From contig JACRAF010000005.1 in NCBI GenBank assembly GCA_016213505.1, positions 43,063-107,062 of the forward strand: a DNA stretch of 64,000 nt. The letters are read 5' to 3'. Within the stretch, counting starts at the first letter, position 1; every line of letters begins with the position of its first letter. The DNA comes from Devosia nanyangense (GTDB lineage: Bacteria; Pseudomonadota; Alphaproteobacteria; Rhizobiales; Devosiaceae). A program made the translations under genes and the position numbers. The notes below the pieces were generated by a model, which made no database searches, was not told the origin of the DNA, and saw only the letters and a list, made by a program, of their open reading frames with translations. Below, piece after piece: positions 25,344 through 35,512 of the stretch.

Positions 25344-25988
25344 GTGCGCGAGCGCTTCAACAAGGTCGGGGGCGAGGCGTTTTCCGACGTCGAGCTGCTC
25401 GAGGCGGTGCTGCATCTCGCCATTCCGCGCCGCGACACCAAGGACCTGGCCAAGCTCCTGCTCAAGCGCTTCGGTTCCTTCTCGGGGGTCCTATCGGCGC
25501 CGCCCGAGCGGCTCGAGGAGTTCCACCGCCTGGGCGGCATCACCGTCACCAACCTCAAGGTGATCCAGGCGGCGGCGCAGCGCTTCGCCCGGGATCGCGT
25601 CGACCGCGACATGCCGATCCTCGGCTCATGGTCGTCGCTGATCGACTATTGCCGCTCCGCGATGGCGTTCGAGGACGTCGAGCAGTTCCGCATCCTGTTC
25701 CTCGACAAGAAGAACCGGCTGATCGCCGACGAGGTGCAGCAGCGCGGCACCGTCGATCACACCCCGGTCTATCCGCGCGAGGTGATCAAGCGCAGCCTCG
25801 AGCTCTCGGCCACCGCGCTGATCCTCGTCCACAACCACCCTTCGGGCGACCCCTCGCCCTCGACCGCCGACGTGCAGATGACCCGCCAGATCGCCGACGT
25901 CGCAAAGCCGCTCGGCATCACCGTCCACGACCACATCATCATCGGGAAATCAGGGCACGCCTCGATGAAGGGGCTGAGGCTAATCTAG
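25344..25988 (+). CDS. radC: RadC/JAB-MPN domain protein
   Basis: 214 readable residues. An N-terminal helix-hairpin-helix part ([30 protein letters not shown]) is followed by the JAB/MPN metalloprotease-like domain with [11 protein letters not shown] and the preceding catalytic glutamate region. Despite the name, a DNA-repair role is not established. The family's conserved GHRER segment lies just upstream in this frame (25329-25343) without a start codon, so the gene is best read as a frameshifted 25264-25988. Confidence 0.85.
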   Translation: MRERFNKVGGEAFSDVELLEAVLHLAIPRRDTKDLAKLLLKRFGSFSGVLSAPPERLEEFHRLGGITVTNLKVIQAAAQRFARDRVDRDMPILGSWSSLIDYCRSAMAFEDVEQFRILFLDKKNRLIADEVQQRGTVDHTPVYPREVIKRSLELSATALILVHNHPSGDPSPSTADVQMTRQIADVAKPLGITVHDHIIIGKSGHASMKGLRLI

Positions 25989-25994
25989 GATCGG

Positions 25995-26225
25995 ATGCAT
26001 TTCGAGATCGTAGGCGACATTTCTCGGATCGAAACGTTTGCCACCGGCTCGGGCATTCGGGAGATCGCGCGCCTGCGCAAGATTTATGGAAGCGGGCGGT
26101 GGCGGAAGCGAAAGGGCATTGCCCAAATACGCTTGGGCAATGGCTCGATCCGTCTCGCTGAGCTACACTGGTACGAGGCGACCGGCATCGGCCGCCGCGA
26201 ATTCAAGATCAAATATGTGCTCTAG
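25995..26225 (+). CDS. Small conserved hypothetical protein
   Basis: 76 basic residues: MHFEIVGDISRIETFATGSG then a lysine/arginine-rich middle (RWRKRKG) and LAELHWYEATGIGRREFKIKYVL. It resembles a short family seen repeatedly in Hyphomicrobiales with no known function. AGGATCGG precedes the ATG, 6 nt after radC. Confidence 0.72.
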   Translation: MHFEIVGDISRIETFATGSGIREIARLRKIYGSGRWRKRKGIAQIRLGNGSIRLAELHWYEATGIGRREFKIKYVL

Positions 26226-26228
26226 CCG

Positions 26229-26456
26229 ATGACAAAGACCCAGGCCCAGCAGTTCGTGGTGTGCGTCAGCAACGAAGGATACGAAGCCTCGTTGGAGACT
26301 CGCAAAATCTATGTGCGGCTCCCAGACTCCGAGAGCGAGGCGCACGGCATGTTACGGATTATCGACGAGTCCGGAGACGACTATCTCTATCCGAGGACGT
26401 TCTTTCACGAGATCTCCCTGCCACAAGCATTGAGCAAGGCTGTTCTGGCGGCTTAG
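26229..26456 (+). CDS. Small conserved hypothetical protein
   Basis: 75 acidic residues containing VVCVSNEGYEASLETRKIY and DESGDDYLYPRTFF. Found 3 nt after the preceding small gene, so in the same operon. Proteins of this type are common in alphaproteobacteria; function unknown. A terminator hairpin follows at 26481. Confidence 0.7.
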   Translation: MTKTQAQQFVVCVSNEGYEASLETRKIYVRLPDSESEAHGMLRIIDESGDDYLYPRTFFHEISLPQALSKAVLAA

Positions 26457-26480
26457 CCTCGGGTTTGGCATCCGGTCTTG

Positions 26481-26503
26481 GCAGCCGCGCGCTACGCGGC
26501 TGC
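26481..26503. terminator. Bidirectional terminator hairpin
   Basis: GCAGCCGCG (26481-26489) pairs perfectly with CGCGGCTGC (26495-26503) across a 5-nt loop, between convergent genes. Confidence 0.7.
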
Positions 26504-26510
26504 GCCTGAT

Positions 26511-27317
26511 CTAGGCCCCGAGCCGGTCGAGGAACCGCAGCATCGCGCCATTGAACACCTCAGGTCGCTGCACCGGAGCGAAGTGGCTGACGCCGGGAAG
26601 CATTACCAACTCCGCGCCGGGGATCGTCCGGGCCAGATATTGGGCGTGCTCGGGCTTGATGAACTCGTCGAACTCGCTCTGGGCGATGGTCACCGGGACC
26701 TCGATCTCGGCGAGGTCGGCGGCGGAATAGTCCGGCTGCGTCCGCTGCATCAGCCCGACCGCCTCGAACACGGCGTCGAACGCGTCCGGCGTCGCCGACA
26801 GGGCGGCATAGTCGAGCTTGTGCCTCGCGAGGCATCGGCCGATCACCGGGGTGAACTCGAACGGTTTTGTGCCGCTGTCGTCCATGTTGCAGGCGAAGTA
26901 GAACACGCCGCCGATCCGCTCCGGGGAGTGTCGTGCCAACACGAGGCCGGTGCACGCCCCGTCGCTCCAGCCGACGATGACGGCCTTCCGTATCTGGAGC
27001 GCATCCAGCACCGCCAGCACATCCGAGCCCATCAGCCCGTAGCTGTAGGGCCGGTCGTCGCGCGTGCTGCGCCCCTGCCCGCGGCTGTCGATGACCACCG
27101 CGCGACGGCCCGAGCCGGTCACCGCCGGCACCTGGGAACCGAAATTGCCGCTGTTCCCCATGCCGCCGTGCAGAAGGATCACCGGCGGGCCGGAGCCGAA
27201 ACTCGCGTACCAGATGCGGGCCCCGTCGTGCTCGACGAAGCCCTCGGCGTCCGCGACCGGCAGCGGCGCGGCGCCACACGCTTCGAAGCTGGAAAGGTCG
27301 TCGTCGCGCATCTGCAT
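26511..27317 (-). CDS. Alpha/beta hydrolase
   Basis: 268 residues. Oxyanion motif LLHGGMGNSGNF, DSRGQGRS, nucleophile elbow GWSDGACTGL and a late histidine (GVSHFAPVQRP). Related to esterase/haloperoxidase-type proteins. It is 260 nt from the divergent uvrA gene. Substrate unknown. Confidence 0.87.
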   Translation of the reverse strand: MQMRDDDLSSFEACGAAPLPVADAEGFVEHDGARIWYASFGSGPPVILLHGGMGNSGNFGSQVPAVTGSGRRAVVIDSRGQGRSTRDDRPYSYGLMGSDVLAVLDALQIRKAVIVGWSDGACTGLVLARHSPERIGGVFYFACNMDDSGTKPFEFTPVIGRCLARHKLDYAALSATPDAFDAVFEAVGLMQRTQPDYSAADLAEIEVPVTIAQSEFDEFIKPEHAQYLARTIPGAELVMLPGVSHFAPVQRPEVFNGAMLRFLDRLGA

Positions 27318-27377
27318 GCCCCAACACTATGGCAAGTTCGGCCGATCGCAAGGGCCGCGACCTCGCCGACTATGGGC

Positions 27378-27409
27378 TTGACCGACTCCCTTTTGTTCCG
27401 TTTATGTTC
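27378..27409 (+). promoter_or_regulatory. uvrA promoter with LexA (SOS) box
   Basis: GTTC-N7-GTTC at 27395-27409 is an exact match to the alphaproteobacterial LexA box. It overlaps the -10 element of a candidate promoter: TTGACC (27378-27383), 17-bp spacer, TTTATG (27401-27406). The uvrA start is about 165 nt downstream. Confidence 0.8.
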
Positions 27410-27576
27410 ACGCCAGTGCGACGGTCTGTGAGATGACATGGACGCTGCAGCGTGATTAGCTTGCGGATGCGGCGGTCCATCCCCATTTCAGGGCTTCCGT
27501 TCCCGCACAAACTCGAACACTGACAGAAGCTGGCGCGCCATCGGCATATGGTCCCGCCTCTGCCGATGGATGCCCG

Positions 27577-30482
<2,906 letters not shown>

Positions 30483-30483
<1 letters not shown>

Positions 30484-31214
30484 TGGTCACTTGGCCCAGC
30501 ATTATTGAGTCACTTGAACGAGCCATCGCCAGCATGGCTGCGACCGTCCCGGCTCCAGAGTTGGTCGAGGTGCTACCGGGCCATCGATCCTATCGGTACA
30601 CACAGAAGACCCTAGAGCAGGCGTTGGTTCTCAAAGCCGTCAGGGCATTGAGTGGTCTGCGGTCCCTTGCCGTCCTCGAGCAAGCCGGACTGGCTCTTGA
30701 TGTCGGCGCAACGATGCGCACGCTCGACGAACTATCGAGCGATATTATGTTCCTCGCTGGCCCGAGCCGCACTGGGACCCGTGAGCCTCGTCACGACGAG
30801 TATCTGGCCGAGTTCTATCAAGAAGAATTCGATCATGTGGACCCGCTTCAGGCGACACAATCACGCCACCGCGTGTCGCGTCGCGATATCCGGGCTTACA
30901 TTGCGCGCACCTACGCGGGGATTATTGGCGCAGACGTAAGCTCGATCTCCGCAGTCTACGAAACGATCGACAACGCCTATTCGGGTTATGTCCACGGCGC
31001 TGCGGGTCACATTATCGACGTGTACGACGGGCGCACCTTTCGCGTTCCGTTGTCCGCGCACGAAGGACCGCAAGCGATCATAGAACGCCAAACCCCTGGA
31101 TACGCATTCCGAACGGTCGGATCGCTAACGTTTGCAGCTCAGGCCCTCGGTCTTTCGAACTTGGCATACCAGCTTCATCAACTCGCAGGCTCCATCGCCG
31201 ACGTCGACGTCTAG
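30483..31214 (+). CDS. Hypothetical helical protein
   Basis: 243 residues from a GTG overlapping the uvrA stop, with GGAG just upstream. Mostly helical, with LEQALVLKAVRALSGLRSLAVLEQAG and a C-terminal SLTFAAQALGLSNLAYQLHQLAG. Base composition is visibly lower in GC than the neighbours and codon use is less biased, which hints at transfer. The shape is somewhat like HEPN/DUF5677-type proteins, but this is weak. A later ATG at 30534 is an alternative start. Confidence 0.62.
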
Positions 31215-31340
31215 GAGCGCCGGCCGGTGAAAACGGCGACCAACGCGACAATCGGCTGAACAATACTCCACCGCCAAGCCATGTTCATTCCGACGCATTT
31301 GTGTCGCCATATCCCCCTTCTTGTCATCCGTATGAATATT

Positions 31341-31361
31341 GCCATGCGGATTTCGCATGGC
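31341..31361. promoter_or_regulatory. Inverted repeat in the leader of a small DUF1127-like gene
   Basis: GCCATGCG and CGCATGGC form a perfect 8-bp stem with a 5-nt loop, followed at 31361-31380 by a second small stem (CCCGG/CCGGG). Located 85-105 nt before the ATG at 31445. Confidence 0.4.
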
Positions 31362-31444
31362 CCGGATGCCACCTGCCGGGTGGAACCAAAGAGCAAATCA
31401 GACGATGTTCCGGGCGTCCTGCAACCTGAAAAGGAAATTGCGCT

Positions 31445-31603
31445 ATGTTTGTCCGTGCCGTCTGGCGCCTCAAGCGTCTGGTGGACATCAAGCAGACGTT
31501 GCGGGAAATGGAAGTCCCTTCGACACGAAACGCCGACCTTCTCGGGGTTTCTGGTCCGGATTTCTCCAAGATGACCCGCAGCCTGTTCGATCGCCAGCCC
31601 TGA
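31445..31603 (+). CDS. Small DUF1127-like protein
   Basis: 52 residues, MFVRAVWRLKRLVDIKQTLR then a second helix ADLLGVSGPDFSKMTRSLF. It aligns by eye with the DUF1127 protein at 31802 (QTLREM / QTVREL; LLGVSGPDF / DLGISRADI), so it is a divergent paralogue. AAGGA lies 9 nt before the ATG and a strong terminator follows. DUF1127 proteins are short arginine-rich proteins; some bind RNA or are linked to stress and phosphate responses. Confidence 0.7.
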   Translation: MFVRAVWRLKRLVDIKQTLREMEVPSTRNADLLGVSGPDFSKMTRSLFDRQP

Positions 31604-31620
31604 GCCTCCTCGACCTTGTG

Positions 31621-31660
31621 CGCGGCCGCCGGGTTCAAAACCCCGGCGGCCGCGTTTCTT
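31621..31660 (+). terminator. Strong intrinsic terminator
   Basis: 13-bp perfect GC-rich stem (31621-31633 with 31642-31654) followed by TTTCTT. Confidence 0.9.
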
Positions 31661-31801
31661 AAGGTCAGGTGAACGGCGCCGAAATGAGCTATGCGTTTTT
31701 GTTGACGCTGTTCTGACCAAACGACCCCTGCTCAGACTCCCCCGCCAAGCCTATCTCTGCGTCGTGGCAAACAACCGGGCCACAGCAGAAGGAGAACCCC
31801 G

Positions 31802-31951
31802 ATGGGTATTCGTCAGACGTTCAAGAAGTGGGCCGCCTATCAGCAGACCGTGCGTGAGCTTGCCGCTCTCGACAACCGCCAGCTGAACGACCTTGGCATC
31901 TCGCGTGCCGACATCCAGAAGATCGCCCGCGACCATGCGCGCGCCCTCTAA
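31802..31951 (+). CDS. DUF1127 family protein
   Basis: 49 residues: MGIRQTFKKWAAYQQTVREL, then AALDNRQLNDLGISRADIQK, the classic DUF1127 pattern. AAGGAG lies 7 nt before the ATG and an intrinsic terminator follows. In other alphaproteobacteria such genes are highly expressed, and the 3' regions of some give rise to small RNAs; here that is inference. Confidence 0.9.
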   Translation: MGIRQTFKKWAAYQQTVRELAALDNRQLNDLGISRADIQKIARDHARAL

Positions 31952-31986
31952 CGGCTCCGCGCAGACCTCGACCACGACTTCGATCC

Positions 31987-32028
31987 GAACGCCCGCTTCC
32001 TGAACAGGCAGCGGGCGTTCTGGTTTTT
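31987..32028 (+). terminator. Intrinsic terminator after DUF1127 gene
   Basis: GAACGCCCGC (31987-31996) pairs with GCGGGCGTTC (32011-32020), followed by TGGTTTTT. Confidence 0.88.
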
Positions 32029-32083
32029 GGGCGAGAGCAATCGCCCGCTTCACGGAAGCGGCCGACCGCTCCAAGTTCTCGTG

Positions 32084-32136
32084 TGGTCGCGCTCCCGAAC
32101 CGGAAAACCGCTTCGCACTTTTCCTGGAAACGCTCC
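32084..32136 (-). repeat. 53-bp post-stop intergenic repeat, copy 1
   Basis: Read on the minus strand it begins GAGCG-N4-CAG-N-AAAAGTG, then CGGTTTT and CGGTTC, ending GGAGCGCGACCA. Copy 2 at 46774-46826 has the same length and order of conserved blocks. This copy lies 4 nt beyond the stop of the minus-strand GST gene. Confidence 0.75.
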
Positions 32137-32140
32137 TAGA

Positions 32141-32788
32141 TTAGAACGACAGGCGCCCCACGAGTTCGGCATAGTCGATCTCGACACCTGCCCGGAAAGC
32201 CGGGCGTTCCCTCAGCCTTTCATGCCAGGCCTCGACGTTCGGATGCGGTTGCCGCTCGAGCGGCATCGTCGACCAGCGGTACATGGCCACGCCGGCGACG
32301 GTGTCGGCATAGGTCAGCTGGTCTCCCGCAAGAAACGGCGTTCGCGCCAGCTGCCCGTCCATCACGGCGAAGCATTTTTCGCTGGCCGCAACGGCGCTGG
32401 CGATCCGCGCGGCGTCGCGCTGCGCCTCGGGCGTCCGGACCAGGGTCCAGAACACGTCCAGCCAGGCCGGCTGGAAGGTCGTCGCGGTCCAATCCGTCCA
32501 TTGATCGGCGAGCGCGCGCAGCTTCGGTTGCTCCGGCCACAGGCTGCCGGCGCCGTAAGTCGCCGCCAGGTAGCGCACGATCGCATGGCTCTCCCAGAGC
32601 GTCAGTTCGCCATCGCGCAGCGTCGGCACCAGCCCGTTCGGGTTCATCGCCAGATACTCGGGCGTCCGGTTGCCGCCATATTTGCCGCCGAGCGGAATGT
32701 GCTCGTGGCCGAGGCCGAGTTCGCCCAGCACCCAGCGCGCCTTCTGCACATTGGCGGAGCTCTCGCGCCCCCAGAGCGTAATCGTCAT
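32141..32788 (-). CDS. Glutathione S-transferase family protein
   Basis: 215 residues from the ATG at 32788. N-terminal thioredoxin-fold domain ([20 protein letters not shown] with the Ser/Asn active-site region, [22 protein letters not shown]) and a C-terminal helical domain ([20 protein letters not shown]). Conjugates or reduces electrophiles using glutathione; specific substrate unknown. Confidence 0.9.
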   Translation of the reverse strand: MTITLWGRESSANVQKARWVLGELGLGHEHIPLGGKYGGNRTPEYLAMNPNGLVPTLRDGELTLWESHAIVRYLAATYGAGSLWPEQPKLRALADQWTDWTATTFQPAWLDVFWTLVRTPEAQRDAARIASAVAASEKCFAVMDGQLARTPFLAGDQLTYADTVAGVAMYRWSTMPLERQPHPNVEAWHERLRERPAFRAGVEIDYAELVGRLSF

Positions 32789-32840
32789 GACCGAGCCTTC
32801 CGCGTTGCGCCGACAGGCCTCAGTTGGTAGGACGCCGGCC

Positions 32841-34223
32841 ATGTCCGATCAAGTCATCCACATAATCGGCGCGGGCCTCGCCGGGTCCGAGGCCGCTTGG
32901 CAGGCCGCCGAGGCCGGCGCAGATGTCGTCATCCACGAGATGCGGCCGCTGAAGCTGACCGAGGCGCATCTCGGCGGCGGCTTTGCCGAGCTGGTCTGCT
33001 CCAATTCCTTCCGCTCCGACGATTTCGAGCACAATGCCGTCGGCCTGCTGCATGAGGAAATGCGCCGCTGCGGTTCGCTCATCATGCGCACAGCCGATGC
33101 CCACAAGCTGCCGGCCGGCGGCGCGCTGGCGGTCGACCGCGTCGGTTTCTCCGATGCGGTGACCGCGGCCGTGCGCGCTCACCCCAATATTTCGGTCGAG
33201 TTCGGCCAGATTGCGGGGCTGCCGCCGGCCGAATGGCAGAACGTCATCGTCGCCACCGGCCCCCTCACCTCGCGGCCGCTGGCCGAGGCGATCCAGTCGC
33301 TCACCGGCGAGGCCGAACTGGCGTTCTTCGACGCCATCGCCCCGATCGTTCATAGCGAGAGCATCGACCGCGACATCGTCTGGGCCCAGTCGCGCTACGA
33401 CAAGGCCGGACCGGGCGGCACCGGCGCCGACTACCTCAACTGCCCGATGGACGAGGCCCAGTACAACCGCTTCGTCGATGCGCTGCTGGGCGGCGAAAAG
33501 CACGTCTACCACCAGTGGGAGAACGTGCCCTATTTCGATGGCTGCCTGCCGGTCGAGGTGATGGCCGAGCGCGGCCGCGAGACCCTGCGCTACGGCCCGC
33601 TGAAGCCCGTCGGCCTCACCAATCCGCGCAACCCGGAGGTCAAGCCCTATGCCATCGTCCAGCTCCGGCAGGACAATGCGCTCGGCACGCTGTGGAACAT
33701 GGTGGGCTTCCAGACCAAGCTCAAATATGGCCGGCAGGCCGAGATTTTCCGGATGATCCCCGGCCTCGAGCACGCGCAGTTCGCCCGGCTCGGCGGCCTC
33801 CACCACAACACATTCCTCAATTCGCCAAAAGTGTTGGACCGCCAGCTTCGCTTGAAGGCGCAACCGCGGCTGCGCTTTGCCGGCCAGAACACCGGCGTCG
33901 AGGGCTATGTCGAGAGCGCCGCCATCGGGCTCGTCGCCGGCCGCATGGCGGCGGCGACCGCGCGCGGCGAGACGATCGATGCGCCGGTGACGACGACCGC
34001 ATTGGGCGCGCTGTTCGACCATATCATCGGCGGTCACATCGCAGCGGAGGGCGAGCCGGGACCGCGGAGCTTCCAGCCGATGAACGTAAATTTCGGGCTG
34101 CTGCCCCCGGTGACAGTCACCAAGCCCGAGGGCGTCGGCCGCTGGCGCGGCACCGACAAGGCAATGGCCAAGCGCAAGGCTATGAGCGACCGGGCGCTGG
34201 CGGATATCGCCGCCTGGGCCTAA
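32841..34223 (+). CDS. trmFO: tRNA (uracil-54-C5)-methyltransferase, folate-dependent
   Basis: 460 residues. FAD-binding [19 protein letters not shown], then [33 protein letters not shown] and the C-terminal FGLLPPV motif are characteristic of TrmFO. Forms ribothymidine at position 54 of tRNA with methylenetetrahydrofolate and FADH2. ATG at 32841; upstream open frame overlaps the divergent GST start region. Confidence 0.96.
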   Translation: MSDQVIHIIGAGLAGSEAAWQAAEAGADVVIHEMRPLKLTEAHLGGGFAELVCSNSFRSDDFEHNAVGLLHEEMRRCGSLIMRTADAHKLPAGGALAVDRVGFSDAVTAAVRAHPNISVEFGQIAGLPPAEWQNVIVATGPLTSRPLAEAIQSLTGEAELAFFDAIAPIVHSESIDRDIVWAQSRYDKAGPGGTGADYLNCPMDEAQYNRFVDALLGGEKHVYHQWENVPYFDGCLPVEVMAERGRETLRYGPLKPVGLTNPRNPEVKPYAIVQLRQDNALGTLWNMVGFQTKLKYGRQAEIFRMIPGLEHAQFARLGGLHHNTFLNSPKVLDRQLRLKAQPRLRFAGQNTGVEGYVESAAIGLVAGRMAAATARGETIDAPVTTTALGALFDHIIGGHIAAEGEPGPRSFQPMNVNFGLLPPVTVTKPEGVGRWRGTDKAMAKRKAMSDRALADIAAWA

Positions 34224-34248
34224 GCCGCGACACCCAGAGCGATCGTCC

Positions 34249-34269
34249 CCTCGCCCCTCAGAGGCGAGG
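34249..34269. terminator. Hairpin between convergent trmFO and SQS/PSY genes
   Basis: CCTCGCC (34249-34255) pairs with GGCGAGG (34263-34269). The flanking sequence looks like a fragment of a dispersed GC-rich repeat. No T-run. Confidence 0.5.
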
Positions 34270-34284
34270 TGACCTGCCGCAGGG

Positions 34285-35115
34285 TCAGTGCGTCCACCAG
34301 CTCAACAGCGCGATCTTCCGCCAGTCCGCAATGTCGCTGGCTCGCTGGAACGGCGATTCAATCTCGAGCCGCCTGTGCTGCGCCCTGAGCACCGCGATCG
34401 GCGCAAACACCGCACGCAGCTCGCGCGGCAGCGCCCGGATCGCGACGTCGGCCTTCGTCACGTGTCCCTCCGCCATGTCCGCGAGCTGCGCCAGTCCCGC
34501 TGCCAGCCCCTCGCTCATGGTTCCGGCGAAGACCTCGCTCTGGTTGACCCCATTGGCCGCGAGGACGGACCACGGCAGGACGATCCGCCTCCGGCTGGCG
34601 TTGTAGCCGAAGGCGCGCAGGTGCCCGATCAGGGCATGGGCGACGCCCAGATGGCCGGCGGCGTCGCCGGTCTCGACCGGCCGGCCGCCGTTGAGGATCA
34701 TGGCGCCGAGCTGGTAGAGCACCGACACCGTCTCGCCCGCATAGCCCTCGAACGTCGCGACGTCCGGCATCGGGTCGTCGTAGAGATCGAAGCGGCGCGC
34801 CGCGATCATCCGGGTCAGCGGAGGCACCGGCAGTCCATATTCGTCGACAACATCGAGCAGCGCATCGGCGAGCGGGTTCTGCCGCACTGCGCCGTGGCCT
34901 TCGCCCGTGAGCGCGTCGGCCCACCATTGCAGGCGGATTTCGCCGGCGGCAGGCTCCCTCGCCCGCTCACGGACCGAGGCGATGTCGGCGTTGAACGCAT
35001 AGAGCGCCGTCAGCGCGTCGCGGGCCTTCGGCGGCAGAATGAGCGTCGCCAGGTAGCGGTCGCGATCATTGGCGCGCAACTGCTCGGCCGCGTACCGCGC
35101 GCTTTCCGCCTTCAC
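34285..35115 (-). CDS. SQS/PSY-like protein (NDUFAF6-type)
   Basis: 276 residues of the squalene/phytoene synthase fold, but without the catalytic aspartate-rich DxxxD motifs: the first position reads FNADIASVRERAREP with IRLQWWADAL, the second FEGYAGETVSVLYQL. This is the pattern of mitochondrial complex I assembly factor NDUFAF6 and its alphaproteobacterial relatives rather than a terpenoid synthase. Overlaps the Mth938-like gene by 4 nt (ATGA), downstream of yajC-secDF. Confidence 0.87.
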   Translation of the reverse strand: MKAESARYAAEQLRANDRDRYLATLILPPKARDALTALYAFNADIASVRERAREPAAGEIRLQWWADALTGEGHGAVRQNPLADALLDVVDEYGLPVPPLTRMIAARRFDLYDDPMPDVATFEGYAGETVSVLYQLGAMILNGGRPVETGDAAGHLGVAHALIGHLRAFGYNASRRRIVLPWSVLAANGVNQSEVFAGTMSEGLAAGLAQLADMAEGHVTKADVAIRALPRELRAVFAPIAVLRAQHRRLEIESPFQRASDIADWRKIALLSWWTH

Positions 35116-35501
35116 CGCACCGCCTCGACGGCGATCAGCGCGGCGGCGACCGCCCGGTTTTCGCCGAGCAGGATGTTGTAGGTGCGCACCGCGCCGCCGG
35201 TGGCGATCGCCTCGACGATGATGCCGCGCTCGCGCAGCGCCTGCCGGAGGCCCTTGTCGAAGCCGGCGATGTCGACGCCGAGCCCGACCATCAGAACGTC
35301 GATCTGGTCGGCGACGGCAAACAGCGGCTCGAGGCTCTCGCGTGTGATCTCCGCCGGGCTCGTCACCGGCCAGGCGTGCATGCCCGAGGGCAGGCAGAGC
35401 AGCGAGCCGCGATGCGACATCCCGGCAAAGCGGAAGCCGCCATTGCCGTAGCCTTCGATCTGCGCCTGGTACGGGTAGAACCCCTGCCCCGGCTCGGCCA
35501 T
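35112..35501 (-). CDS. Mth938-like (DUF498) protein, NDUFAF3-type
   Basis: 129 residues: GNGGFRFAGMSHRGSLLCLP, PAEITRESLEPLF, DVLMVGLGVDIAG and AVRTYNILLGENRAVAAALIAVE. This is the Mth938/DUF498 fold found in the mitochondrial complex I assembly factor NDUFAF3. Starts 11 nt after the secDF stop, with GGGCCGG upstream; the upstream open frame is an extension within secDF. Confidence 0.88.
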   Translation of the reverse strand: MAEPGQGFYPYQAQIEGYGNGGFRFAGMSHRGSLLCLPSGMHAWPVTSPAEITRESLEPLFAVADQIDVLMVGLGVDIAGFDKGLRQALRERGIIVEAIATGGAVRTYNILLGENRAVAAALIAVEAVR

Positions 35502-35512
35502 TGGAACCGGCC

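Noticed and set aside
31281..31574. 97-aa open frame on the plus strand
   Set aside because: It overlaps the better-supported 52-aa gene in another frame and lacks a ribosome site or family-like sequence.
34285..35115. Phytoene or squalene synthase in a carotenoid or hopanoid pathway
   Set aside because: Aspartate-rich catalytic motifs are absent and no terpenoid genes are adjacent; NDUFAF6-like is a better reading.
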